Positions 18,020-27,604 of a stretch of DNA of 64,000 bases are shown one piece after another; the first letter of the stretch is position 1, and every line of letters begins with the position of its first letter. The notes under the pieces are model-generated. The model was not told where the DNA came from. It did not search any database and saw only the letters and a program-made list of their open reading frames with translations. Origin of the DNA: an uncultured Flavobacteriaceae bacterium (GTDB lineage Bacteria > Bacteroidota > Bacteroidia > Flavobacteriales > Flavobacteriaceae); contig CANKZQ010000004.1 of NCBI GenBank assembly GCA_947488345.1, forward strand, positions 186,001 through 250,000. The letters run 5' to 3'. Position numbers and translations under genes: made by a program.

Positions 18020-18808
18020 ATGTATGCATTTTGCCACATACCTAAGACCGCAGGGACGACACTAAACTATATACTTCAAAGTAATTTTGGACCTGATTTG
18101 TTATCAATTATTCCAAGGTCAAAGACCGATTATAACTACAATGAACTTAAACTAGATTTAAAACTTTATAAAAAAATAAAATGTATATCGGGTCATGGAC
18201 TTAAACCTTATATCGACTATAAGGAATATTCCGATGATTTAAAGTGGTTCACTTTTATTAGAAAGCCAATCAATAGATACGTTTCTCAATATATCCATCA
18301 ATATACTGGAACTAACGAATTGTATAATTTACCGATAGAAGATTGGGCCGCTAAGTTTAATAGAAGTAATTGGCTCGTGAAATGGCTTGCTGGTGAGGAA
18401 AATTTCGAAAAGGCTATTCAAATTATTGATGATAAATTTATTTTTGTTGGATTAGTGGAGGATTTTGATAATTCGTTGAAGCAAATGAAATCAATTTTTG
18501 AATCAAAAATAGATATTTCTTATAATAAACCAAGAATGGTAGTGAGAGATAACGAATTAAAGAATCAACTATTGGTAGAACGGTACAAAGAATTGTTACC
18601 GCTATATAATGAACAAAATGAATTAGATATTAAGTTGTATAATTATATACGAGATGTAGTGTATAAGAAACAACAAGATCAAATTCAAAAGTTGCATGAA
18701 ACTTCCGATTTAAATGCTTATTATTCATCGAATCCAAAAATGAATGAATATATGTTTAAGTTGAAAAGAAATTTGATATATAAACCGTTTGTTTTTTTTA
18801 CAAAATGA
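18020..18808 (+). CDS. Sulfotransferase family 2-like protein
   Basis: This 262-residue protein is a second, unrelated-looking sulfotransferase. The start FCHIPKTAGTTLNYILQ is the 5'-phosphosulfate motif of the Sulfotransfer_2 group (carbohydrate sulfotransferases with the HIPKTAGTT signature), and FTFIRKPINRYVSQYIHQ near residue 75 is the 3'-phosphate motif. No membrane anchor is seen, unlike animal Golgi enzymes, so it would act on cytoplasmic lipid-linked precursors. Its presence along with the gene at 10300 suggests that two positions of the glycan are sulfated. It overlaps the next gene by four bases. Confidence 0.86.
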   Translation: MYAFCHIPKTAGTTLNYILQSNFGPDLLSIIPRSKTDYNYNELKLDLKLYKKIKCISGHGLKPYIDYKEYSDDLKWFTFIRKPINRYVSQYIHQYTGTNELYNLPIEDWAAKFNRSNWLVKWLAGEENFEKAIQIIDDKFIFVGLVEDFDNSLKQMKSIFESKIDISYNKPRMVVRDNELKNQLLVERYKELLPLYNEQNELDIKLYNYIRDVVYKKQQDQIQKLHETSDLNAYYSSNPKMNEYMFKLKRNLIYKPFVFFTK

Positions 18809-19881
18809 GAATTGCGTTTATTACAACCACTTTTGAGAATACAACAAATGGCCCAGCAAAATTTGCGCGATTACTATATGACTATAGCATTGCAAATAGT
18901 AAAGAAGTTATCTTTTTTACTGAAGATACAAAATCTTCGAATAAAAATGTAATAAAAGTGCATATTCCGAATTGGATAGATAAACCCGGAATTGGTTTTA
19001 TATATAGATCTTTTAAGTACTTCTTAGCTGTAAGAAAAATGACTTCTATCGAAATAGTTGTAAGCAACAATACGATGTATAACTTTCTGTTCAACTTATT
19101 ATCGAATAAGAAGTGTGTTGGATTTATTAATGATAATGAACATTTTATTAGGAAAAAGGAAATAACCTATGCATCCGTTCGATCAACCATATTTTCATTT
19201 TTTGAGAAATTCAATTTAGAAAGGAATGAAATTACAATATTGAACTCTAAATTTCTAAAAGAGGAAATAGAAAGGATTTCGAAAAAGGAATACAATCTAA
19301 AGATCCTTTACAAAGGAATACAAACGGGGGAAATATTGGACTTGACAAAGCATGAAAATGACAAGATACTTAATATATTATTTGTTAAAACAAATTACAA
19401 TGCAGGAGGTTTAAATACACTTTTGAGGGCCGTTAAAGATTTAGAAAATATTCATTTGAATATTGTAACGTCCAAGAATATTTTGAATGAACCAATGATG
19501 AGTTTGCTGAATGGTGTAAATTATTCGTATCAATTGCACCATAAATTAAGTCAGAAAGAAGTGTTTTTATTAATGAAGAAAAGTCACTTAGTTTGTGTGC
19601 CATCATTTTTTGAAGCACTTGGAGTTGTAAATATGGAAGCAATGCTTCATTCGTGCGCTGTCATTAGTACAAATGTTGGTGGGATACCTGAGGTGCTTGA
19701 TGAAGGCAGGGCAGGTATTATGATTGAACCAAATGATTTTGAAACTCTTGAAAAAGAAATAAGAAATATTCATAAAAATAGAGATGATCGAAAAGTAATG
19801 ATCAAATATGGGCATGAATTCGTTCAAAAGTTTTCAATTAATAATACAACAGCGAATTTTTTCAAAATTATAAATGACTAA
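18805..19881 (+). CDS. Glycosyltransferase family 4 protein
   Basis: The 358-residue protein has a GT-B layout with the donor-site region FFEALGVVNMEAMLHSCAVI near residue 268 (an EX7E motif: E, then seven residues, then E) and TNVGGIPEVLDEGRAGIMIE after it. The N-terminus IAFITTTFENTTNGPAKFAR is the usual acceptor-domain loop. It overlaps the sulfotransferase gene upstream by four bases and the polymerase gene downstream by eight. It should add one sugar residue to the repeat unit in the cytoplasm. Donor and linkage are unknown. Confidence 0.86.
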   Translation: MRIAFITTTFENTTNGPAKFARLLYDYSIANSKEVIFFTEDTKSSNKNVIKVHIPNWIDKPGIGFIYRSFKYFLAVRKMTSIEIVVSNNTMYNFLFNLLSNKKCVGFINDNEHFIRKKEITYASVRSTIFSFFEKFNLERNEITILNSKFLKEEIERISKKEYNLKILYKGIQTGEILDLTKHENDKILNILFVKTNYNAGGLNTLLRAVKDLENIHLNIVTSKNILNEPMMSLLNGVNYSYQLHHKLSQKEVFLLMKKSHLVCVPSFFEALGVVNMEAMLHSCAVISTNVGGIPEVLDEGRAGIMIEPNDFETLEKEIRNIHKNRDDRKVMIKYGHEFVQKFSINNTTANFFKIIND

Positions 19882-21079
19882 AGCTCTTAAAATAATATAT
19901 TCAAATTCTTGGTTTGTATTGCCAGTACTCTTGTTTTCAATTTTAAACTTTGGAAATTATTCTTTTTTAAGATATAATATTGATGGTAGTCTCACTCCCT
20001 CGCTTGTTAATAATATTAAATATTTAAGAATCGTTTTACCATTAATACCGTTATTATTTTTATTTGGTAGTAGTATTAATCTGTTGAAGTTAGTTTTTAT
20101 TTCGCTAGTGAAAAACTTTGATATTTCAATATTACTGCTGATTGTTGGGATAAGAGTGTTTTTCGATAATGATAAAATATATCCGCTTTGGTATATTTTG
20201 TCGATTTTGGCGTTTGTAATTATGTTCACCGTATTTAGGGTTTTATCAAAGAATACAATCGAATATTTAAAGAAAGTAATCATTTTTATTTTTGTTTGCG
20301 CAAGTATTGCAATTCCGTTTACTTTTTTTTCCATCCCAAAGCTATTCTCAACGAATGATATTCTTTTTTCATCGAAGTCTGCTTTTGCCTATTTTAATCT
20401 CATTATTATTGTTTCAAGTTTATGTTATTATATTGTTTTCAATGTAAAAATGAGGCCTAAGCATCTACTATTTATAGCTTTGAATGTATTGATCATATTA
20501 TTAAGCGGAAGGCGAACGCCTTTCATTACAGCTTTATTGGTTCTAGGAATATATATATTTTTTTATTCAGCAGGTGTCAAAACCTTAATTGCGATTGCGG
20601 GTTTTGTTTTAATATCTTTAACCAATTTGGATTATTTTTCCAAACACTTTTTAAGTATAGAACGATTGCAAAAGATTGATTTGGAGGAAGAAGGTTACGA
20701 CAGCAGTTATAGAGCGAGACTTGAACTAAGAACTTTCTATTTAAATATGATTGAAGGTTCTGATTTCTTGGGAGTTGGTTTTGGGAATCTGGAGATTAAA
20801 AACAGCGATAAACTTAGTACGCATAATACCTTTCTTACCGTTTATTTAATTATCGGTTTTTTTGGTTTAATGGCCTATCTTTTGATCTTTTTGAGGTCGA
20901 TTTTTATGGTACTGATGACGTTAAAAAAAAATATCATAGTCATTTACATTATTTTGTTTCTGCCATTATTTACAATTAACTGGGTAGAAACAAACTTTTT
21001 GCCAGGTCAAATATTTTTCATCTATACAATGTCAGTTTTAATTTCTCCGAGATATTTGAATAATAATTATGCTAAATAA
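19874..21079 (+). CDS. O-antigen polymerase-like membrane protein (Wzy-type)
   Basis: The 401-residue protein has about ten to twelve hydrophobic segments and is very rich in Phe, Ile and Leu. Between two helices lies a large periplasmic-type loop (roughly residues 260-315) with SSYRARLELRTFYLNMIEGS, and then GVGFGNLE and STHNTFLTVYLIIGFFGL, the pattern of the Wzy/O-antigen ligase family (conserved GxG..HN). It should polymerise repeat units delivered by the flippase. Wzy proteins are poorly conserved, so the call rests on topology, the HN motif and context. Its base composition is among the most AT-rich in the locus. Confidence 0.8.
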   Translation: MTKALKIIYSNSWFVLPVLLFSILNFGNYSFLRYNIDGSLTPSLVNNIKYLRIVLPLIPLLFLFGSSINLLKLVFISLVKNFDISILLLIVGIRVFFDNDKIYPLWYILSILAFVIMFTVFRVLSKNTIEYLKKVIIFIFVCASIAIPFTFFSIPKLFSTNDILFSSKSAFAYFNLIIIVSSLCYYIVFNVKMRPKHLLFIALNVLIILLSGRRTPFITALLVLGIYIFFYSAGVKTLIAIAGFVLISLTNLDYFSKHFLSIERLQKIDLEEEGYDSSYRARLELRTFYLNMIEGSDFLGVGFGNLEIKNSDKLSTHNTFLTVYLIIGFFGLMAYLLIFLRSIFMVLMTLKKNIIVIYIILFLPLFTINWVETNFLPGQIFFIYTMSVLISPRYLNNNYAK

Positions 21080-22175
21080 AAAACTACTCTTTATTCAGTC
21101 TACCTACGGAGACGCTCACCAAATGATAAGATATCAAGAGCTCAAGGCTTATTATCATGAATCTTCTTTATTGGCTTTTGAGAGGACCTATTACGATTCG
21201 ACACAGGATTTAACCTTTATTTCACTTGGAAAAGTTGACCACGGTAAATATGTCGGTAGAATTAAGAATTATATAAAGGCCGTAAGGACGATCGAAAAAC
21301 AAATATCTGATAATCTTGATACTGATATTTATTTTTACGGCTTCGATTTATTGCCGTTTTTAGCATTTCGTTTAAAAAAAAGGTATAGTAAATTAATTTT
21401 TGAAATTCCAGACATTAGGGAATTATACTTTAAAAAAAATAGTGTTGCTAAAATCCTATTATATGCCCTAAAACTTTCAATGAAGAAAGTTTCAATTTTA
21501 GTAGTTACTTCAGAACTTTTTATAACTGGGTTCCTAGAGAAAAATGGAATTTCAGTAAATGGTGCAACAGTTATTGAAAACAAAGTACATGCTAAAGATA
21601 TTGAATACGCAGATGTTGTTATTGACAATGATAATCTCACCATTGGATATTTTGGTTTAATAAGATGCGCAAGATCTTTAAAAATTCTCCTAAAATATTT
21701 GGATACTTCCGAAAATAGTAAATTGGTTATGTATGGTTATTTTCATGGAATATCGACCGAATTGAAGGAGAAAGTAACCTCGCATGCGAAGGTTTCTTAC
21801 AGGGGAATGTATAGATCGCCAAGAGATTTAAACATGATATATAAAAATATTGACTTAACTTGGATTGCCTATCCATATTCAGCGCAAAAGGAAGGTAATT
21901 TTAAATATGCCCGTACGAATAGATTTTATGAGGCGGGATATTTTGGAATTCCTATGTTAGCCAATATTGAATCAGGAGACGCATTTTATGTTGATCGCTA
22001 TAATTGTGGATTGAATATAGATTTGAGCAATATTAAAAATGCGGCTGAAACATTACGAAATATTACGCCAGAAAAAATAAACATCTGGAAGAAAAATTTA
22101 GATAAAATTGATAGAAATCAATTCGAGGCATCTAAAGAAGATTATGATGAGTTGATAGCAAAATTAAGAAGTTAA
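21069..22175 (+). CDS. Glycosyltransferase, GT4-like
   Basis: This 368-residue protein looks like a GT-B transferase. FEIPDIRELYFKKNS near residue 115, VTSELFITGFLEKNGI near residue 148, TIGYFGLIRCARSLKILLKY near residue 193 and FKYARTNRFYEAGYFGIPML near residue 278 (the donor-binding Glu region) are the recognisable landmarks. It overlaps the polymerase gene by eleven bases. Together with the other transferase genes it would build the repeat unit. After it come 164 bases without a gene before the dehydrogenase-fusion gene, so it may end a transcription subunit. Confidence 0.78.
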   Translation: MLNKKLLFIQSTYGDAHQMIRYQELKAYYHESSLLAFERTYYDSTQDLTFISLGKVDHGKYVGRIKNYIKAVRTIEKQISDNLDTDIYFYGFDLLPFLAFRLKKRYSKLIFEIPDIRELYFKKNSVAKILLYALKLSMKKVSILVVTSELFITGFLEKNGISVNGATVIENKVHAKDIEYADVVIDNDNLTIGYFGLIRCARSLKILLKYLDTSENSKLVMYGYFHGISTELKEKVTSHAKVSYRGMYRSPRDLNMIYKNIDLTWIAYPYSAQKEGNFKYARTNRFYEAGYFGIPMLANIESGDAFYVDRYNCGLNIDLSNIKNAAETLRNITPEKINIWKKNLDKIDRNQFEASKEDYDELIAKLRS

Positions 22176-22241
22176 TAGGATAGTTATAATCTGATGACAA
22201 TTATGGTAAAATATTTCTGTCAAAATTTAGTTTAAAATGGT

Positions 22242-22259
22242 GATAACGGTCGTGTTATC
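22242..22259. other. Inverted repeat in the 164-base gap before the dehydrogenase fusion
   Basis: GATAAC and GTTATC form a perfect 6-base-arm inverted repeat with a 6-base spacer, in the only larger gap (22176-22339) in the second half of the locus. No T-run follows at once, so a factor-independent terminator is unlikely; an operator or a weak stem is possible. No TAnnTTTG box was found in this gap. Confidence 0.3.
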
Positions 22260-22339
22260 GATGAGAGTTAAGAATAACAAAAGACAAAAATATAAGTCGG
22301 GTTTTTTTTTCTCTATTTAATAGGAAAATTATAAGTTTA

Positions 22340-24460
22340 ATGAAACAAATCATTCAAGACCTTAAAGGAGGAAATACAATTTTAGAAGAAGTACCAGTGC
22401 CCAAAGTGAAAAATGGATCAGTGCTTATAAAAACAACACGTTCGTTAGTTTCTTTAGGTACAGAGCGTATGTTGGTAGAATTTAGTAAAGCTAATTTTTT
22501 ACAGAAAGCGAAACAGCAACCAGATAAGGTGAAAATGGTACTCGATAAAGTGAAAACGGACGGCTTAAAACCAACAATAGATGCCGTTTTTAATAAATTG
22601 AATCAACCACTCCCGTTAGGTTATTGTAATGTTGGTGAAGTAATTGAAGTAGGTAAAGGAGTACTCAATTTCAAAATTGGAGACAGAGTGGCTTCCAACG
22701 GTCCACATGCTGAATATGTTGTGGCACCTCAAAATCTAGTGGCAAAAATACCAGAAAATGTAACTGATGAAGAAGCAGCTTTCACGGTTATTGGTTCTAT
22801 TGGATTACAAGGAATTCGTTTACTAGAGCCAACCTTTGGTGAAACAATTGTGGTAGTAGGTTTAGGATTAATCGGCTTAGTAACGGCCGAATTGTTAAAA
22901 TCAAATGGCTGTAACGTTATAGGTTTCGATTTTGATCAGTCAAAAGTGGAAATAGCTAAGGAAAAGGGAATTATTGCGGTGAATCCTTCAGATGGAACTG
23001 ATCAAGTAAAATTTGTAGAATCATATACCAATGGCATAGGTGCTGATGGTGTTATTATCACAGCTTCAAATAAAAGCAATGAAATAATTTCTCAATCCGC
23101 ACAAATGTGCAGAAAAAGAGGAAGAGTTATTTTAGTTGGGGTGATTGGTTTAGATATAAGCAGAGCAGATTTTTATACCAAGGAAATTTCATTTCAAGTG
23201 TCATGTTCGTATGGACCAGGGAGATATGATGACAGTTATGAACAAAAAGGTAATGACTATCCAATAGGTTTTGTTCGTTGGACAGAGAAAAGAAATTTTC
23301 AGGCAATACTAAATGCCATGTCGAACGGCAATTTGGACGTAAAACCATTGATTTCTGAGAGAATTCCTTTGACAGATTACAACAAGATCTATGGTAATAT
23401 GAAGGAGTCAAGATCAATCGCTTCTATTCTTGAATATAATCCAAATGACGAACTCAAAAGAAATGTAGAAATAATTTCAAAATCGTTCACACATTCAAAC
23501 GGGGTAATTGGAATCATAGGTGCAGGGAATTTTACTAGCGCAACGTTATTACCAAATTTAAAGAAAATAGACGCCTCAATAAAGTATATAGCAAGTTCTG
23601 GTGGTTTGTCTTCTACAACAATGGCGAAGCAACATAAAATTGCAAATTCTACAACCGACTATAAAGAAATATTAAAAGATAAGGACGTCGATGTGGTCAT
23701 GATTACTACAAAACATAACTCACATGCAAAAATTGTAATTGAATGCTTAGAGTCGGGTAAGCACGTATTTGTAGAAAAGCCCTTGGCTCTAAATAAAGAG
23801 GAATTACATAATATTATTGACACTTACCAAAAACAACATAAGTCAATTTCCGTAGGCTTTAACAGACGATTTGCACCATTTTCGAAACAAATTAAAAAGG
23901 CACTTGGCTCCGCTGATGCGCCAATAAATATAATAGCCACCATGAATGCAGGTCATATTCCAGCGAATGTTTGGGTACATGATATGGAAGTTGGTGGTGG
24001 TCGCATCATTGGTGAGGCTTGTCATTTCATTGATTTATGTACTTTTTTCACAGAGAGTAAAGTTAAAGCTATTTGTATGAATGCCATGGGTGAAAATCCC
24101 GAAGAAAATACTGATAACGCAACGTTGTTGTTAAAATACCAAAATGGGAGTACGGCGGTTATTAATTATTTTTCTAATGGTAGTAAATCATACGCTAAAG
24201 AACGAGTAGAAATATATTCAAATGAACGCACCATCGTAATGGATAATTGGCGAAAGTTAAAAACTTATGGCTTTAAGAAAGGTATTAACGCATCTTCGAA
24301 GCAAGATAAGGGCCATCTAAATCAGTTTAATGAGTTAATTACACGACAAAAATCAGGAGGTGAACCGATTATTCCATTTGATGAAATTCTGAATACAACT
24401 GAGGCTTCATTTGCTGCAATAGAGAGCCTTAAGAGTAATAGTTGGATCTATTTAGACTAA
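22340..24460 (+). CDS. Bi-domain oxidoreductase: zinc alcohol-dehydrogenase-like plus Gfo/Idh/MocA
   Basis: The 706-residue protein fuses two enzymes. Residues 1 to about 370 are a medium-chain zinc-type dehydrogenase with LGYCNVGEVIEVGKGV, VVVGLGLIGLVTAELLKSNG and VILVGVIGLDISR. From about residue 390 there is a Gfo/Idh/MocA domain with GIIGAGNFTSATLLPNL and the catalytic-site motif EKPLALNKEEL, ending with the C-terminal substrate fold. Such fusions usually sit beside heparinase II/III-like genes in surface-glycan clusters, as here (next gene). They probably oxidise or epimerise a nucleotide sugar, possibly toward a uronic acid, but the substrate is not established. Confidence 0.9.
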   Translation: MKQIIQDLKGGNTILEEVPVPKVKNGSVLIKTTRSLVSLGTERMLVEFSKANFLQKAKQQPDKVKMVLDKVKTDGLKPTIDAVFNKLNQPLPLGYCNVGEVIEVGKGVLNFKIGDRVASNGPHAEYVVAPQNLVAKIPENVTDEEAAFTVIGSIGLQGIRLLEPTFGETIVVVGLGLIGLVTAELLKSNGCNVIGFDFDQSKVEIAKEKGIIAVNPSDGTDQVKFVESYTNGIGADGVIITASNKSNEIISQSAQMCRKRGRVILVGVIGLDISRADFYTKEISFQVSCSYGPGRYDDSYEQKGNDYPIGFVRWTEKRNFQAILNAMSNGNLDVKPLISERIPLTDYNKIYGNMKESRSIASILEYNPNDELKRNVEIISKSFTHSNGVIGIIGAGNFTSATLLPNLKKIDASIKYIASSGGLSSTTMAKQHKIANSTTDYKEILKDKDVDVVMITTKHNSHAKIVIECLESGKHVFVEKPLALNKEELHNIIDTYQKQHKSISVGFNRRFAPFSKQIKKALGSADAPINIIATMNAGHIPANVWVHDMEVGGGRIIGEACHFIDLCTFFTESKVKAICMNAMGENPEENTDNATLLLKYQNGSTAVINYFSNGSKSYAKERVEIYSNERTIVMDNWRKLKTYGFKKGINASSKQDKGHLNQFNELITRQKSGGEPIIPFDEILNTTEASFAAIESLKSNSWIYLD

Positions 24461-24481
24461 AATATTTTTATTTAGATAAAA

Positions 24482-26359
24482 TTGAAGAAACTGAATAACT
24501 ATATAGATTTAGCAAGAAACATGGGTGCACGTTACATAGTGTTTCGTGTAAAGTTCATGATATTGACAAAATTAGGATTGTTGCTTAAGAAGTTTCCAAC
24601 GAATGTTAATTTCAGGAACTTTATTAGTTTAGAAGAATGGAAAGATAAGACTCCACCGTTTTTTTTTACGGATAAATCGGCAATTCGTTTACCTAAAGAA
24701 AGGCAAGAGAAATTAAAGAAAGCTATTGAAGAAATAAAAAACGGACGATTTACCTTTTTTAATAAAAAGAAAATAGATCTTGGAAATGACTATAATTGGA
24801 TTACAAATCCAGATTCAAAATACCAATATGACATCTCAAAACACTTTTCTTTAATTCAAGATTTATCGAAAGAAGCTGGAGATATCAAGTATGTTTGGGA
24901 AAAAGCTAGATTTTCTTTTTTATACGATGTAATACGTTATGACTATCACTTCGAAGATGATCAATCAACTTTTGTATTTAATCAAATCGAAGATTTTATT
25001 GATAAAAATCCAATCAATACTGGTCCCAATTATAAATGTAGTCAAGAGATTAGCTTGCGTATTTTGAATTGGACTTTTGCAGTTTACTATTATAAAAACT
25101 CTAAAAGTTTGACTTCTGAATTATTTGATAAAATAATGAATGCCATATACTGGCAATTACACCATGTGTATAATAATATTGATTTCTCTCGAATTGCTGT
25201 CAGGAATAATCATGCAATTACAGAAACTTTGATGCTTTATTTATCAGGGTTGTTATTTCCATTTATACCAGAAACTAAAAGTTGGAGCAAAGCAGGTAAA
25301 AAATGGTTTGAGCAAGAAATTGATTATCAGATTTATGAAGATGGGACGTATTTACAATACTCGATGAATTATCATAGAGTGGTAATACAATTATTAACTT
25401 GGGGGATTCGTTTGGCGGAAATTCATAATGATAGATTTAAAAAACACGTATATGACAAAGCACAAGCCTCGTTAAAGTTTTTAGATACCTGTCTGAGCAA
25501 TGAAAACGGTCAATTACCCAATTACGGCTCAAATGATGGTGCGTTGTTTTTTAAACTGACAAGTGATGATTATCGAAATTACAGTTCGCAACTAGATGAT
25601 TTACGCGCTGTACTGTCTGGTAAAGGCTATTACGATTCGACTAGTTATTATTGGTACGGAATAGACGTGATTCAACAAATAAAACACATACAGAAAGAGA
25701 TGTGCTCATTCGACAAAGGAGGATACTATGTCATAAATGATAAAGGATCAAAAACATTTATACGTTGTGGGTCTTATAAAGATAGGCCAGCACAATCAGA
25801 TAACTTGCATGTTGATATTTGGGTTGATGGGATTAATTATCTTCGTGATTCAGGAACATATAAGTACAATACCTCTCAAGAATTATCACATTATTTTTTG
25901 GGCTGTGAAGGACATAATACTGTAAGTATTGATGGGCAAAATCAAATGCTGAAAGGGAGTAGGTTTATTTGGTTTAATTGGATTAAAAAGAGTAGTTCGC
26001 TATTAACAAAAGAAGATAATTCATTTCGTTTTAAAGGTAGCATCACAGGATTTAAAAACATTGGAAAAAATATTAAGCATATTCGTGAAGTTAGTAAAGA
26101 TGAAAATAAGCTGGAATGGCAAATTATTGACACTTTAGAAAATGTAATTGGTAAGCGTAAGATACAATATTGGCATTTGAATCCACGCTATAAAGAGAAT
26201 ATTACTATTGAATCAAAAGATGAAAGGGGAGAACTTATCGAACCAATTGTTGAAGAAAAATGGTACTCGGGTTATTATGGTATCAAAGAGAAATCACTTA
26301 GATTTGCGTTTGAGTCAACGTCAAATAAATTGCTTACAACAATAAAAATTAAAAATTGA
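24482..26359 (+). CDS. Heparinase II/III family protein
   Basis: The 625-residue protein has the alpha-toroid plus beta-sheet layout of the PL12/PL21-type lyases. Catalytic-region motifs are VRNNHAITETLMLYLSGLLF near residue 240, where Asn and His are expected to act, and YLQYSMNYHRVVIQLL near residue 297 with Tyr and His. The C-terminal beta part has HVDIWVDGINYLRDSGTYKY and GHNTVSIDGQNQM. No signal peptide is visible (start MKKLNNYIDLARN), so it is probably cytoplasmic and not a secreted degrader. The start is TTG, 21 bases after the fusion gene. A role in glycan synthesis or trimming is inferred from the biosynthetic context. Confidence 0.88.
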   Translation: MKKLNNYIDLARNMGARYIVFRVKFMILTKLGLLLKKFPTNVNFRNFISLEEWKDKTPPFFFTDKSAIRLPKERQEKLKKAIEEIKNGRFTFFNKKKIDLGNDYNWITNPDSKYQYDISKHFSLIQDLSKEAGDIKYVWEKARFSFLYDVIRYDYHFEDDQSTFVFNQIEDFIDKNPINTGPNYKCSQEISLRILNWTFAVYYYKNSKSLTSELFDKIMNAIYWQLHHVYNNIDFSRIAVRNNHAITETLMLYLSGLLFPFIPETKSWSKAGKKWFEQEIDYQIYEDGTYLQYSMNYHRVVIQLLTWGIRLAEIHNDRFKKHVYDKAQASLKFLDTCLSNENGQLPNYGSNDGALFFKLTSDDYRNYSSQLDDLRAVLSGKGYYDSTSYYWYGIDVIQQIKHIQKEMCSFDKGGYYVINDKGSKTFIRCGSYKDRPAQSDNLHVDIWVDGINYLRDSGTYKYNTSQELSHYFLGCEGHNTVSIDGQNQMLKGSRFIWFNWIKKSSSLLTKEDNSFRFKGSITGFKNIGKNIKHIREVSKDENKLEWQIIDTLENVIGKRKIQYWHLNPRYKENITIESKDERGELIEPIVEEKWYSGYYGIKEKSLRFAFESTSNKLLTTIKIKN

Positions 26360-27600
26360 AAATACTTCTAATACATCAATACTTTTTAGAGAAAGGAGAT
26401 GGGGGAGGTTCCCGTTTTAATGAAATGACTCAGGTATGGTCTGAACAGGGACACAAGGTTACTGTTTTAGCTGGTATGGTTCACTATAATACAGGTAAGA
26501 AGCCGAAAAAATATAAAGGTAAATTTATTTTTTCCGACAAAGGATTTTATGATAATGTAGACGTCATTCGTTGTCATGTTTCAGAAAGTTACAATGTAAA
26601 TTTTCTCGGGAGACTATGGGCCTATTTTTCATTCGTTTTTTCTAGTATCTATGCAGGTTTATTTAAGGTCGGTAAAGGATATGATGTAATAATCGTAACA
26701 TCACCTCCCTTATTCGTTGGCATCACTGCGTACATTTTGGCAAAGATTAAAAGACTGCCATTTGTTTTTGAGATAAGAGATTTATGGCCAGAGTCGGCAA
26801 TAGATACAGGAGTACTAACCAATAAGTTGATTATTAAATTTGCGTTTTGGTTTGAAAAAATCGTTTACAAACGAGCAATGCTTATCAATGTTTTAACACC
26901 AGCCTTTAGAGATAAATTAATAAAAGATAAGAAGGTCCATAAAGAAAAAATACTATTTATTCCGAATGCGGCCGATTTCTCTTTAGCAGAAAATGTAGTG
27001 AACACATTTGATGTCCAAAGTTTCAGAAAGGAACAAGGTCTGAACGAAAAATTTGTAATTACCTATGTTGGAGCACATGGAGTTGCCAATCATTTAATTC
27101 AGTTGATAGATGCTGCCGAATTGTTAGCCGATACAAATGTACTTTTTCAATTGATTGGTTCAGGCATGAAGAAACAAGAACTTATTGATGAAGTTGCGAA
27201 GAGAAAACTTACAAACGTGAAGTTCGTTGACCCTGTGCCGAAAGCAGAAGTCTTTAAGTATATTTTAGCATCTGATATGGGAGCTTCAGTACTCAAGAAT
27301 GTTGATACATTTAAAACTATTTATTCAAACAAAACATTTGATTACATGTCTTGTAAAAGACCAATTTTATTGGCGATTGACGGAGTCTCGAGAAAATTAG
27401 TTGAAGAAGCTAATTGTGGGTTTTATGTAGAACCTGAAAACCCGGAAGCCATAAGAGATGGTGTCCTTGCTGCCATCAATCAAAAAGATGATTTAGATAG
27501 ACTCGGTTTAAATGGTTATAAATATGCAAAAGAACGTTTTGACCGAGTAGAACTTGCCAAGAACTATATTGAAGATATTCAGCATAAACTAGCCAAATAA
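26356..27600 (+). CDS. WbuB-like glycosyltransferase family 4 protein
   Basis: The 414-residue GT-B enzyme resembles WbuB-type transferases that act early in O-antigen assembly, adding a second sugar (such as FucNAc) to the lipid-linked first sugar. Landmarks are IHQYFLEKGDGGGSRFNEM at the N-terminus, FVFEIRDLWPESAIDTG near residue 137, ITYVGAHGVANHLIQLIDAA near residue 235 and IYSNKTFDYMSCKRPILLAI near residue 317. The start is TTG overlapping the previous stop by four bases. It is followed, after four bases, by the initiating sugar-phosphate transferase gene, which supports an early step. Confidence 0.87.
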   Translation: MKILLIHQYFLEKGDGGGSRFNEMTQVWSEQGHKVTVLAGMVHYNTGKKPKKYKGKFIFSDKGFYDNVDVIRCHVSESYNVNFLGRLWAYFSFVFSSIYAGLFKVGKGYDVIIVTSPPLFVGITAYILAKIKRLPFVFEIRDLWPESAIDTGVLTNKLIIKFAFWFEKIVYKRAMLINVLTPAFRDKLIKDKKVHKEKILFIPNAADFSLAENVVNTFDVQSFRKEQGLNEKFVITYVGAHGVANHLIQLIDAAELLADTNVLFQLIGSGMKKQELIDEVAKRKLTNVKFVDPVPKAEVFKYILASDMGASVLKNVDTFKTIYSNKTFDYMSCKRPILLAIDGVSRKLVEEANCGFYVEPENPEAIRDGVLAAINQKDDLDRLGLNGYKYAKERFDRVELAKNYIEDIQHKLAK

Positions 27601-27604
27601 AGGA

